Part shown: piece by piece, positions 1 to 6,931 of the stretch | Numbering within the stretch: the stretch's first letter is position 1 | Layout: each line of letters opens with the position of its first letter | NCBI GenBank assembly: GCA_016463265.1 | Contig: JAEMRP010000027.1 | Span: 1-9,279, forward strand | Source: Microbacteriaceae bacterium | GTDB lineage: Bacteria > Actinomycetota > Actinomycetes > Actinomycetales > Microbacteriaceae | Direction of reading: 5' to 3' | Length of the DNA: 9,279 bases | The notes under the pieces: model-generated | Database searches by the model: none | The model's input: the letters and a program-made list of their open reading frames with translations, nothing else | What the model was told of the DNA's origin: nothing | Program-made: the position numbers and the translations under genes

Positions 1-9
1 GACATCGTC

Positions 10-456
10 ATGAGGAAAACACTTGAATATTTGGGCTTCGTTTCATCGTCATCCCGATTCCCGAAGGAGCGCACAAGCGTTCGGCCCGACCTACCTCGTC
101 CGTCCGGACCTCGACCCACCGCTGTGCCGGGACGTTCGATGAGTCGGTCGCGCCACGAGCCCTCGTATTCGGTCATCCACACGATGCGTCCTCGCCGCTA
201 CGCAACCGATGCGTCGGGTATAGCAGAGACGTTCGCGGATGGCTCTCCGATCATCGTCGACTTGTCCATGATGCAAGAGGCCGACGTTCGTCGTCTGATT
301 GACTTCATGTCAGGTCTCGTGAAGGGACTGGACGGTACCATTCGCCGCGTTGCCGTAAAGGTTTTCATGCTTACTCCCGCGGGGATTGAACAGTTCGATG
401 ACGAACTCGACCAGAACAGCCTCCAGCCGAGTCACGACGAAGAACTCCTGGCGTAG
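10..456 (+). CDS. sepF: Cell division protein SepF (5' end uncertain)
   Basis: SepF is a cytoplasmic, membrane-associated protein that polymerises and tethers FtsZ to the membrane at the division site; in Actinobacteria, which lack FtsA, it is the main FtsZ anchor. The N-terminus MRKTLEYLGF matches the family's short membrane-binding helix. A low-complexity linker follows (about residues 11-50), then the SepF domain at about 52-126, with the conserved run of Y62 region, G78-S79-P80, the DLSMM strand and DADVRRLIDF-like helix, and the KVFMLTP strand. The reading frame is open back to base 1 and no ribosome-binding site is visible in the nine bases before this ATG, so the true start may lie upstream; family members usually have a few residues before the KKT/RKT motif. 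The linker is unusually basic (see findings). yggT follows after 3 nt. Family assignment is secure; the start is not. Confidence 0.93.
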   Translation: MRKTLEYLGFVSSSSRFPKERTSVRPDLPRPSGPRPTAVPGRSMSRSRHEPSYSVIHTMRPRRYATDASGIAETFADGSPIIVDLSMMQEADVRRLIDFMSGLVKGLDGTIRRVAVKVFMLTPAGIEQFDDELDQNSLQPSHDEELLA

Positions 457-459
457 TCC

Positions 460-738
460 ATGCCAGTGTTGGGAAACATCCTGTACGCAATTCTGTGGTG
501 CTTTTCGGCTTTGCTATGGTCGCGATTCATCCTTGAATGGGTCCAGCAAATCGCGCCGCAGTGGCGACCGCGCGGTGTGGTGTTAATCCTCGCGGAAGCG
601 ACGTACACCGTAACCGACCCGCCGCTGCGATTTCTCCGGCGATTCATCAAACCGTTGCGCATCGGTTCCGTTGCAATCGATCTTTCCTGGACTCTGTTGC
701 TTTTTGCCGTGTACATCGCAATGTCTTGGGTTGTTTAG
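460..738 (+). CDS. YggT family membrane protein
   Basis: Small integral membrane protein of the YggT family, 92 residues, the usual length for the actinobacterial form. Two hydrophobic segments are visible, at about residues 4-25 and 70-91, separated by a basic, proline-containing loop. The loop holds the family hallmark around TDPPLRFLRRFIKPL (residues 52-66), which precedes the second membrane segment. The gene sits between sepF and divIVA, the same position as in mycobacteria (the Rv2147c-Rv2146c-Rv2145c order) and many other Gram-positive bacteria, which suggests a link to the division or polar-growth machinery. Its molecular function is not established. The ATG lies 3 nt after the sepF stop with no strong ribosome-binding site, so translation is probably coupled to sepF. 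Assignment rests on sequence pattern plus conserved neighbours. Confidence 0.92.
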   Translation: MPVLGNILYAILWCFSALLWSRFILEWVQQIAPQWRPRGVVLILAEATYTVTDPPLRFLRRFIKPLRIGSVAIDLSWTLLLFAVYIAMSWVV

Positions 739-759
739 GGTTCGCGGTAAAGTATTGAG

Positions 760-785
760 AACCGATAAAGCGGTTGTCCTAAGGA
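760..785 (+). repeat. Short inverted repeats in the divIVA leader
   Basis: Two small dyads lie in the 60-nt gap before divIVA. The first is AACCG-ATAAAG-CGGTT (760-775), with a perfect 5-bp stem and 6-nt loop. The second is TCCT-A-AGGA (777-785). Neither is followed by a T-run, so they do not look like an intrinsic terminator. They could be a weak operator or 5' UTR structure, or could be chance; the stems are short. Confidence 0.3.
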
Positions 786-798
786 ATGAGGCGGACCG

Positions 799-1335
799 AT
801 GTTGAGCGCTGAAGACATTGTTAACAAACAATTCAAGACCAAACGCGACGGTTATGACCCCGATGACGTTGACGATTTCCTCGATGAGGTTGTCAAAGAA
901 CTTCGTCGTATCCAAATCGAAAATGATGGACTCAATCAAAAAGTATTGGGCGCAGAATCGCGTGTGGCAGAGCTGCAGCGCAGCGGAGGGCCAATCGCTG
1001 CCAGCCTCGTGACGGGGGCCGCCGAGACCGGCACATCGAGTCAATTGCTCCAACTCGCTCGCAAACTGCACGACCAGCACATCCAAGAGGGGTTCACCGA
1101 GCGCGACCGGATTATCGAAGAGGGTAAGAACCACGTGACGCGCATGCTTGCTGAACAGGAGCTTCGCCAGCGAAACGAAATTAGCGTGCTCGACCAGCAG
1201 CGCATCGAAATCGAGCGCGAAATCGAGCGGCTCAAACTTTTCGAAAAAGAGTACCGTCAGCACCTCAAGCAGCACCTCGACAAGCAGCTTGCGGATCTGG
1301 CCAACAGCGGTCAGGAATCCGCCAAACCTTTTTAG
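799..1335 (+). CDS. divIVA: DivIVA/Wag31 polar scaffold protein
   Basis: DivIVA (Wag31 in Actinobacteria) is a coiled-coil scaffold that gathers on strongly curved membrane at poles and septa and directs polar cell-wall synthesis. The N-terminal lipid-binding domain is clear: [11 protein letters not shown], then [14 protein letters not shown] (residues 18-31) leading into the first coiled coil (about 30-60). A Gly/Ala/Ser-rich linker (62-81) separates it from a long C-terminal coiled coil (about 82-168) containing [12 protein letters not shown] and the FEKEYR motif. Residue R16 fits the membrane-contacting arginine, but the exposed aromatic seen just before it in many DivIVA proteins is replaced by K15. 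At 178 residues it is short compared with the roughly 260 of mycobacterial Wag31. A GAGG at 788-791, 7 nt before the ATG, supports this start. rluD follows after 5 nt. Confidence 0.96.
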   Translation: MLSAEDIVNKQFKTKRDGYDPDDVDDFLDEVVKELRRIQIENDGLNQKVLGAESRVAELQRSGGPIAASLVTGAAETGTSSQLLQLARKLHDQHIQEGFTERDRIIEEGKNHVTRMLAEQELRQRNEISVLDQQRIEIEREIERLKLFEKEYRQHLKQHLDKQLADLANSGQESAKPF

Positions 1336-1340
1336 TACCG

Positions 1341-2264
1341 ATGCCACAGCATCGATCACTTCCGGTTCCTGACGGTCTCGTCGGGGAACGTGTCGACGTC
1401 GCCGTCTCTAAATTGTTGGGCTTTTCGCGGACGTTCGCCGGCGACGTCATCGAACGCGGTGGTGTCGAGGTGGATGGACAGGTAGCAACGAAGTCCGACC
1501 GCTTGTCTGCCGACGTACTGCTGTCGATTGTCTGGGATGACCCGCGCGAACCCGAGATTGTCCCGGTTGTCATTGCTGACATGCAGATTGTTTATGACGA
1601 CGACGACATTGTTGTTGTGAGTAAGCCCCCGTTCCTCGCCGCTCATCCCTCTCTGGGATGGGAGGGCGACACGGTGCTGGGCGCGCTCGCGGGAGCGGGC
1701 TATCGAATCGCGACGTCAGGACCTCCGGAACGTCAGGGCATCGTGCATCGACTAGATGTGGGGACCTCGGGCCTCATGATTGTGGCCAAGAGCGAGATCG
1801 CATATTCGGTCATGAAGCGGAAATTCAAGGATCGTGAGGTTTTCAAGGAATACCACGCGCTCGTTCAAGGCGAGATGGTGCCAGCAGAGGGAACAATCGA
1901 CGCACCAATTGGTCGCCATCCAGGTTCGGCATGGAAATTCGCGGTCACCCACGACGGGCGACATGCCGTCACTCACTTTGACACTCTCGCCACTTATCCG
2001 ACGGCAACACTCTTGTCGGTGGGTCTCGAGACCGGGCGCACCCACCAGATCCGTGTGCACATGGCTGCTCAGCGGCACCCACTCGTCGGCGATTCCCTTT
2101 ACGGCGCAAACCCCCTCCTTGCGACGCGTCTGGAACTAACGCGCCAGTGGTTGCACGCCGTCCGACTCCGGTTCAATCACCCCGCGACGGGTGATGAACT
2201 CGAGATCACGAGCGACTATGCGCCAGATTTGTCACATTCGCTGGAACTTCTCGCAACTCGCTGA
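1341..2264 (+). CDS. rluD: RluA-family 23S rRNA pseudouridine synthase (RluD-like)
   Basis: Pseudouridine synthase that isomerises uridines in RNA; the best-known RluD targets are in helix 69 of 23S rRNA. An S4 RNA-binding domain spans about residues 13-65 ([14 protein letters not shown] through the GGVEVDGQV turn). The catalytic domain follows from about 83 to 295. It contains [12 protein letters not shown] (93-104), the signature [15 protein letters not shown] (136-150) with catalytic D139, the [12 protein letters not shown] motif (231-242) and the [10 protein letters not shown] segment (246-255). The length of 307 residues is normal for the family. The ATG lies 5 nt after the divIVA stop and has no good ribosome-binding site close to it, so expression probably depends on read-through from divIVA. 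Target specificity (RluD rather than RluC or another member) is inferred from the S4 domain and the usual neighbourhood with dnaE. Confidence 0.95.
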   Translation: MPQHRSLPVPDGLVGERVDVAVSKLLGFSRTFAGDVIERGGVEVDGQVATKSDRLSADVLLSIVWDDPREPEIVPVVIADMQIVYDDDDIVVVSKPPFLAAHPSLGWEGDTVLGALAGAGYRIATSGPPERQGIVHRLDVGTSGLMIVAKSEIAYSVMKRKFKDREVFKEYHALVQGEMVPAEGTIDAPIGRHPGSAWKFAVTHDGRHAVTHFDTLATYPTATLLSVGLETGRTHQIRVHMAAQRHPLVGDSLYGANPLLATRLELTRQWLHAVRLRFNHPATGDELEITSDYAPDLSHSLELLATR

Positions 2265-2273
2265 CGCGCCTCA

Positions 2274-2292
2274 CGGTCGCGTCCGACGACCG
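2274..2292 (+). repeat. Perfect 6-bp hairpin between rluD and dnaE
   Basis: CGGTCG and its exact complement CGACCG flank a 7-nt loop, starting 9 nt after the rluD stop codon. There is no T-run after it, so it is not a canonical intrinsic terminator. It ends 3 nt before the TAAACT that I propose as the dnaE -10 box, so it occupies the spacer and -35 area. It may be an operator, a weak terminator or an mRNA 3' end structure; sequence alone cannot decide. Confidence 0.4.
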
Positions 2293-2295
2293 ACC

Positions 2296-2301
2296 TAAAC
2301 T
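2296..2301 (+). promoter_or_regulatory. Possible -10 box for dnaE
   Basis: TAAACT keeps the TA...T pattern of actinobacterial housekeeping -10 boxes and lies 30 nt before the dnaE GTG. That would give a leader of about 25 nt with the ribosome-binding site inside it. No convincing -35 element is present, and the hairpin at 2274-2292 occupies that region. Weak prediction. Confidence 0.3.
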
Positions 2302-2320
2302 GAAAGTCCGCAATCGCGAG

Positions 2321-2326
2321 AAGGAG
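2321..2326 (+). promoter_or_regulatory. Ribosome-binding site of dnaE
   Basis: AAGGAG, the strongest Shine-Dalgarno sequence in the window, lies 5 nt before GTG at 2332. It fixes this GTG as the start although no ATG is nearby, and it agrees with the family N-terminus, where the HLHVHTD motif starts within the first ten residues. Confidence 0.8.
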
Positions 2327-2331
2327 AGTCC

Positions 2332-5300
2332 GTGTCGAGTTCGTTTGTCCATCTTCACGTTCACACGGACAACTCGATGCTCGACGGCGCGGCACGAATT
2401 GACAGTCTGTTGGACGCGACGGTTGCAGAGAACATGCCCGCCATCGCGATGACCGACCACGGGACCTTGTTTGGTGCGTTCGAGATGTGGAAACAGGCCA
2501 AGGACCGGGATATCAAGGCGATTATCGGACTCGAGGCCTACTTCGCTCCTGAAGGCCGACACCACAAGAAGCCCGTGCAGTGGGCTGATGGGAGCGAGAA
2601 CGATGTGTCCGCTCGCGGAGCGTATACGCACCTCACGCTGCTGAGTGAGACAACCGAGGGCATGCACAATCTCTTTTCGATGTCGACATCGTCCTATATC
2701 GAGGGGTTCTACCACAAACCCCGGCTCGACCTCGAACTTCTCGGCACGCACTCCGCGGGGCTCATCGCTACGAGCGGGTGTGTATCGGGTGAGATTCAGA
2801 CAAAGATTCGTTTGGGCGATTATGACGGCGCCAAACTCGCGGCCTCAACAATGCGCGACATTCTGGGTAAAGAGAATTTCTTCATCGAGATCATGGATCA
2901 TGGGTTGCCCATCGAACGCCGCGGAATCAAGGATTTGCTGCGACTCGCGCAGGAACTCGACCTGCCACTTGTGTTGACGAACGACCTGCACTACACCCAC
3001 GCGCACGAGGCGAAGTCGCACGCCGCTCTGTTGTGTGTTCAATCCGGCAAGACCCTTTCGGACGAAAACAGGTTCAAGTTCGAGGCGGACGAGTTTTATC
3101 TCAAGTCAGCGGCCCAAATGCGATCGTTGTTCCCCGACCACCCCGAGGCCGCCGACAACACGCTCCTCATTGCCGAACGGTGCAACGTTGAATTCGACAC
3201 GTCGGTGAGCCACATGCCGCAGTTCCCTGTCAACGCGGGGGATACCGAGGCGGCGGCGTTTAAGCGCGAAGTGGTCGCGGGTCTGGCCTATCGTTATCCG
3301 AACGGCCTGACACCGGAAATCGAGCAACGTGCGAAATATGAAATTGACGTCGTCACGAGCAAAGGTTTTCCCGGTTACTACCTCGTCGTCGCAGACTTCG
3401 TCAAATGGGCCCGCGAAAACGGTGTGCGTGTTGGACCAGGTCGAGGTTCGGGTGCTGGGTCTCTTGCCGCCTTCGCGATGCGGATCACTGACCTTGACCC
3501 GATTGAACACGGACTGCTCTTTGAACGGTTCCTGAACCCCGAACGCGAATCCATGCCCGACTTCGATATTGACTTCTCTACGCGACGACGCGACGACGTC
3601 AAGCGCTATGTCACGGGCAAGTACGGCTCTGACCGTGTCGCACAAATCGCGACATTCAACATCATCAAAGCAAAACAGGCGCTCAAGGATGCTTCCCGCG
3701 TGATGGGTTTCCCTTACGGGATGGGCGAGAAATTGTCGAAGGCGGTTCCGCCTATGCTCGCGGGCCGCGACATGTCGCTCGCCGAGATGTACGACACCGC
3801 CAACCCCCGATTCAAGGAAGCGGCTAAATTCCGCGACGTGATCGAGGAATCCGCGGACACGAAAGCGGTCTTCGAGACGGCGCTCGGCATCGAGAACATC
3901 AAGCGAAACACTGGTGTGCACGCGGCTGGCGTCATCATGTCGGACACCCCTTTGGCGGCCATCGTGCCACTCATGATGCGCGACAACGACGGTCAGATCA
4001 TCACACAATTCGATTACCCGACCTGCGAAAAACTAGGGCTTATCAAGATGGACTTTCTTGGACTTCGAAACCTCGACATCCTCGATGACGCGCTCATCAA
4101 TATCAAACGCAACCGGGGAATTGACCTAGTCCTCGAGGACCTCGACTTCAACGACACGGGTGTCTACGAACTCCTCTCGACGGGCGAGACTCTGGGAATC
4201 TTCCAACTCGATTCCCCGCCGATGCGGCAACTTCTCAAACAGATGCGTCCCGACCATTTCGAGGACATTTCTGCGGTGCTCGCGTTGTATCGCCCAGGCC
4301 CCATGGGCGCTAAATCACACACCAATTACGCGATGCGCAAACAGGGTCAGCAGGCGATCACTCCGATCCACCCGGAGCTCGCCGAATCACTTGCCGACAT
4401 TCTCGGACCGACCTATGGGCTCATTGTCTATCAAGAGCAGGTCATGGAGATCGCCCAGCGGGTTGCGGGATACTCGCTCGGTCAGGCCGATAATCTGCGT
4501 CGCGCGATGGGAAAGAAGAGCAAGGAAACCCTCGACAAGGAATTTCCTTTGTTTTCGGCGGGAATGTTGGAGCGCGGCTACACCACGCCGGCCATCAAGA
4601 CACTGTGGGACATCCTTGTCCCGTTCTCGGATTACGCGTTCAACAAGTCGCACTCGGCGGCGTATGGCGTGATCGCCTACTTCACGGCGTATCTTAAAGT
4701 GCATTACCCCGCTGAATTCATCGCGGCACTTCTTACCTCGGTCGGAGACGACCGCGACAAGTTGGGCGCCTATCTCGTCGAGGCGCGCCGTATGGGGGTC
4801 ACGGTTCTCCCTCCTGACATCAACGAGTCCGACCTGTATTTCACGGCGGTCGGTGATGACGTGCGTTTCGGTCTGGGTTCGATCAAGAACGTCGGGGAGA
4901 ATGTGGTTTCTCACGTAACGGCAGAACGAGAGTCGGGCGGTGAGTACAGCTCGGTGCAGAACTTCCTCACACGCGTTCCGTTGCCCGCACTCAACAAACG
5001 CACTATCGAATCGCTATTCAAGTCCGGAGCGTTCGATTGTTTTGGTCACACTCGCCGTGCTCTCATTGAGGTCCACGAAAAGGTTGTCGACGACGCAACT
5101 CGTGAAAAGAAAGACGCGTCGAAAGGCGACGTCGGTTTTGATTTCGGGGAACTCTTTGACCAACCTGTCGAGTTGATTCCGGATCGCCCCGAATGGCCTC
5201 GCAAGACCAAACTGGAATTCGAACGCGAAATGTTGGGGCTGTATGTCTCTGACCACCCTCTGAACGGTCAAGAGGTCGTTCTTCAACGCCACCGAACGTT

Positions 5301-5874
5301 GTACGTCAGTGACCTGATTGCGGTCCCTAAAGTCGCGGAAAGCGAGGGCGAAGAGACGGAGTGGGAGTTGCAGGGAGCGACGGAAGACGACGTAATCACG
5401 CTCACAGGGCTTTTGCGTAACATCGAACATCGCACGGCACGAGCGTCGGGCAAGCAATACGCCTCTGCCGTTCTCGAAGACATGTCGGGTTCCATCGAAT
5501 TGTCGATTTTGGGAAAGGCATACGACGACCTTCGTCCGCTGCTCGTCAACGATTCGTTGGTCGCCATCAGTGGGCGTGTTCGGTTGCGCGAACAGTTCCT
5601 CTCGATGATGGTCCGGAACGTGAAACACCTCGATGTTTCCCGCGACTCGGAGGTGTCCATTATCCGCGTTCAGGTTCCCGCGGAACATTCAACAACGACG
5701 CTCATTGCAGAGTTGGACGATGTGCTCAAGCGTTATCCGGGGGATGCCGAGGTGGAACTGCGCCTTCGCCATGCCTCGGGTGTTCAGGTGTTCACCCTGC
5801 CACACCGCGTCACCGTGAGCGGTCCGCTCTATGGCGAACTCAAGCGCGTTCTCGGTCCCAACTGTTTCGTTTAA
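2332..5874 (+). CDS. dnaE: DNA polymerase III alpha subunit (DnaE1 type)
   Basis: Catalytic subunit of the replicative DNA polymerase, 1180 residues, normal for the actinobacterial DnaE1 class. The N-terminal PHP domain (about 5-285) retains all nine metal ligands expected for an active 3'-5' exonuclease: H9, H11, D18, H43, E68, H100, C150, D218 and H220. The polymerase core carries GPGRGSGAGS (368-377), the catalytic aspartates in PDFDIDF (D412, D414) and the third in KMDFLGL (D574). Further on come NKSHSAAYGVIAYFTAYLK, a helix-hairpin-helix region, and an OB fold at about 1020-1105. The part that normally carries the clamp-binding motif is altered (see findings). The GTG start follows a strong AAGGAG. 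In mycobacteria the PHP domain of DnaE1 is the main replicative proofreader, and the intact site suggests the same here. The TAA stop overlaps the stop of the convergent flavin reductase gene. Confidence 0.98.
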   Translation: MSSSFVHLHVHTDNSMLDGAARIDSLLDATVAENMPAIAMTDHGTLFGAFEMWKQAKDRDIKAIIGLEAYFAPEGRHHKKPVQWADGSENDVSARGAYTHLTLLSETTEGMHNLFSMSTSSYIEGFYHKPRLDLELLGTHSAGLIATSGCVSGEIQTKIRLGDYDGAKLAASTMRDILGKENFFIEIMDHGLPIERRGIKDLLRLAQELDLPLVLTNDLHYTHAHEAKSHAALLCVQSGKTLSDENRFKFEADEFYLKSAAQMRSLFPDHPEAADNTLLIAERCNVEFDTSVSHMPQFPVNAGDTEAAAFKREVVAGLAYRYPNGLTPEIEQRAKYEIDVVTSKGFPGYYLVVADFVKWARENGVRVGPGRGSGAGSLAAFAMRITDLDPIEHGLLFERFLNPERESMPDFDIDFSTRRRDDVKRYVTGKYGSDRVAQIATFNIIKAKQALKDASRVMGFPYGMGEKLSKAVPPMLAGRDMSLAEMYDTANPRFKEAAKFRDVIEESADTKAVFETALGIENIKRNTGVHAAGVIMSDTPLAAIVPLMMRDNDGQIITQFDYPTCEKLGLIKMDFLGLRNLDILDDALINIKRNRGIDLVLEDLDFNDTGVYELLSTGETLGIFQLDSPPMRQLLKQMRPDHFEDISAVLALYRPGPMGAKSHTNYAMRKQGQQAITPIHPELAESLADILGPTYGLIVYQEQVMEIAQRVAGYSLGQADNLRRAMGKKSKETLDKEFPLFSAGMLERGYTTPAIKTLWDILVPFSDYAFNKSHSAAYGVIAYFTAYLKVHYPAEFIAALLTSVGDDRDKLGAYLVEARRMGVTVLPPDINESDLYFTAVGDDVRFGLGSIKNVGENVVSHVTAERESGGEYSSVQNFLTRVPLPALNKRTIESLFKSGAFDCFGHTRRALIEVHEKVVDDATREKKDASKGDVGFDFGELFDQPVELIPDRPEWPRKTKLEFEREMLGLYVSDHPLNGQEVVLQRHRTLYVSDLIAVPKVAESEGEETEWELQGATEDDVITLTGLLRNIEHRTARASGKQYASAVLEDMSGSIELSILGKAYDDLRPLLVNDSLVAISGRVRLREQFLSMMVRNVKHLDVSRDSEVSIIRVQVPAEHSTTTLIAELDDVLKRYPGDAEVELRLRHASGVQVFTLPHRVTVSGPLYGELKRVLGPNCFV

Positions 5875-6368
5875 CCCGCCACGATCTCGCCGACGCTGTG
5901 ATAGCGGCGATCGACATACACGAGGGGCGGGTAGTCGGGGTGCGTCTCGCCGTCGTTGATTTCTAGGACAATTGTTGCGTTGTCGCCAACCTCGGTGACG
6001 GCCACGACAGTGGCAAGAAGAGCGGCGCGTACTCCGCGAAGTTGGGGGAGGCCACCCATCCCCGGCCCCCAGTGGTCGCCGGTAAAGCGCAGCGGGAAGG
6101 CGCCCGCCATTGTGCGCGAGACACCGACTTGGTCGCTACTGAGGAAATGAAGGACGACGGCTTTGCCCAATGCGACCGCAGGATACGACGAGGCGTGTTG
6201 CGCAATATTGACGGTAGCGCGCGGGGGAGTGGCCGAGAACGAGGCAAGTGATGTCGCCGTAAAACCGGCGGGTGTTCCATCGTCCAGTTGTCCCGTGATC
6301 ACCGCAACGCCAGCGGGATGCAAGGAAAATGCTGCGAGGAAAGCCTCCTGTGGCGTCACGATGGTCAC
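5871..6368 (-). CDS. Flavin reductase-like FMN-binding domain protein
   Basis: Member of the flavin reductase-like family (HpaC/NtaB type), small proteins that bind FMN or FAD and usually supply reduced flavin to a partner monooxygenase using NAD(P)H. Visible features are LHPAGVAVITG near the N-terminus, the flavin-contacting GFTATSLASFSATPP segment, a LHFLSSDQ strand, and the C-terminal PLVYVDRRYHSVGEI. No partner monooxygenase lies in this window, so substrate and partner are unknown. The start is uncertain. I chose GTG at 6368, with a GAGAGG only 3 nt upstream; GTG at 6359 (12-nt spacing) fits family length equally well. The frame is open to a TTG at 6431, but a possible -10 box at 6396-6401 would make the longer starts unlikely. 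It is convergent with dnaE, sharing overlapping stop codons, and divergent from nrdR. Confidence 0.88.
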   Translation of the reverse strand: MTIVTPQEAFLAAFSLHPAGVAVITGQLDDGTPAGFTATSLASFSATPPRATVNIAQHASSYPAVALGKAVVLHFLSSDQVGVSRTMAGAFPLRFTGDHWGPGMGGLPQLRGVRAALLATVVAVTEVGDNATIVLEINDGETHPDYPPLVYVDRRYHSVGEIVAG

Positions 6369-6395
6369 AATCCTCTCAATGGCGTTCTCTTCCCC

Positions 6396-6401
6396 ATTAT
6401 T
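6396..6401 (-). promoter_or_regulatory. Possible -10 box for the flavin reductase gene
   Basis: Read on the minus strand this is AATAAT, matching five of six positions of TATAAT. A start of transcription about 7 nt downstream would precede the GTG candidates at 6368 and 6359, supporting a short protein. No clear -35 is seen. Confidence 0.33.
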
Positions 6402-6410
6402 CCCGAACGG

Positions 6411-6416
6411 TAACAT
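6411..6416 (+). promoter_or_regulatory. Possible -10 box for nrdR-pyrD
   Basis: TAACAT keeps the first, second, fifth and sixth positions of the -10 consensus and lies 47 nt before the nrdR ATG. It is back to back with the minus-strand box at 6396-6401, about 10 nt away, so the two genes probably share one divergent promoter region. No -35 and no sequence resembling the palindromic NrdR box was recognised here. Confidence 0.3.
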
Positions 6417-6452
6417 GGAAAAACACGGCAACGCAGTTTTGGCCCGACGCGA

Positions 6453-6458
6453 GAGGTG
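6453..6458 (+). promoter_or_regulatory. Ribosome-binding site of nrdR
   Basis: GAGGTG lies 5 nt before ATG 6464. It decides the start of nrdR, because the same frame is open upstream to 6329 and a longer product would otherwise be possible. Confidence 0.7.
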
Positions 6459-6463
6459 ACAAC

Positions 6464-6931
6464 ATGTTTTGCCCTTTTTGTCGCTTCACCGACACCCGTG
6501 TCATCGACTCGCGCACCTCGGAAGACGGGCTGTCGGTGCGTCGTCGGCGGGAATGCCCGGACTGCGGAGGCCGATGGTCGACGCTCGAAACCGCGAGCCT
6601 GTCGGTCATCAAACGCAACGGCGTGATCGAGGCATTTTCCCGCGAGAAGATTGTGGCGGGTGTTCGCAAAGCGTGTCAGGGTCGCCCCGTTTCGGATGCG
6701 GATTTAGCCGGACTTGCACAGCGCGTCGAAGAGAGTATTCGCGCGACCGGTGTGTCGCAAATCGATGCGAACGAGGTCGGCCTTTCGATTTTGCCGGAGC
6801 TTCGTACCATCGACCTTGTGGCGTACTTGCGGTTTGCGAGTGTGTATCAAGCGTTTGATTCCCTCAACGACTTCGAATCGGCCATTGTCGTCCTGAAAGC
6901 GGAAGAGGAATCAAAGGGCGAGACTGCGTGA
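6464..6931 (+). CDS. nrdR: Transcriptional repressor NrdR
   Basis: NrdR is a cytoplasmic Zn-ribbon/ATP-cone repressor that senses ATP/dATP and shuts down ribonucleotide reductase genes by binding NrdR boxes. The product is 155 residues, the typical length. The N-terminal zinc ribbon is complete: C3 and C6 in MFCPFCRF, C31 and C34 in RECPDCGGRW. The ATP-cone spans about residues 47-137, from SVIKRNGVIEAFSREK to VAYLRFASVYQAFDSLNDF, with the family-typical VRKACQGRPV and NEVGLSIL segments. The ATG was chosen over the longer upstream frame because it follows GAGGTG and because NrdR proteins begin with this exact Zn-ribbon motif. The stop overlaps the pyrD start by 4 nt (GTGA), so pyrD is co-transcribed and probably translationally coupled. 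No nrd genes lie in the window, so its targets are elsewhere. Confidence 0.97.
   Translation: MFCPFCRFTDTRVIDSRTSEDGLSVRRRRECPDCGGRWSTLETASLSVIKRNGVIEAFSREKIVAGVRKACQGRPVSDADLAGLAQRVEESIRATGVSQIDANEVGLSILPELRTIDLVAYLRFASVYQAFDSLNDFESAIVVLKAEEESKGETA

Noticed and set aside
583..1359. 258-codon minus-strand open frame opposite yggT and divIVA
   Set aside because: It spans two clear plus-strand genes and their spacer; the product has no family resemblance and is best explained as a shadow.
3106..4008. 300-codon open frame on the minus strand inside dnaE
   Set aside because: It is antisense to the PHP/polymerase junction of dnaE, which has unmistakable catalytic motifs. The minus-strand product shows no recognisable domain and arises from codon bias.
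5014..5688. 224-codon minus-strand open frame opposite the C-terminal part of dnaE
   Set aside because: No domain is visible and the plus-strand frame encodes the conserved clamp-binding/OB-fold region.
6420..6440. AAAAC/GTTTT inverted repeat upstream of nrdR, considered as an NrdR operator
   Set aside because: The arms are only 5 bp with an 11-nt loop, AT-only apart from one base pair, and do not resemble the NrdR box pattern.
6329..6463. Upstream extension of the nrdR frame
   Set aside because: NrdR begins with the MFCPFC zinc-ribbon motif directly after a good ribosome-binding site, and the extension overlaps the divergent promoter and the reductase gene.
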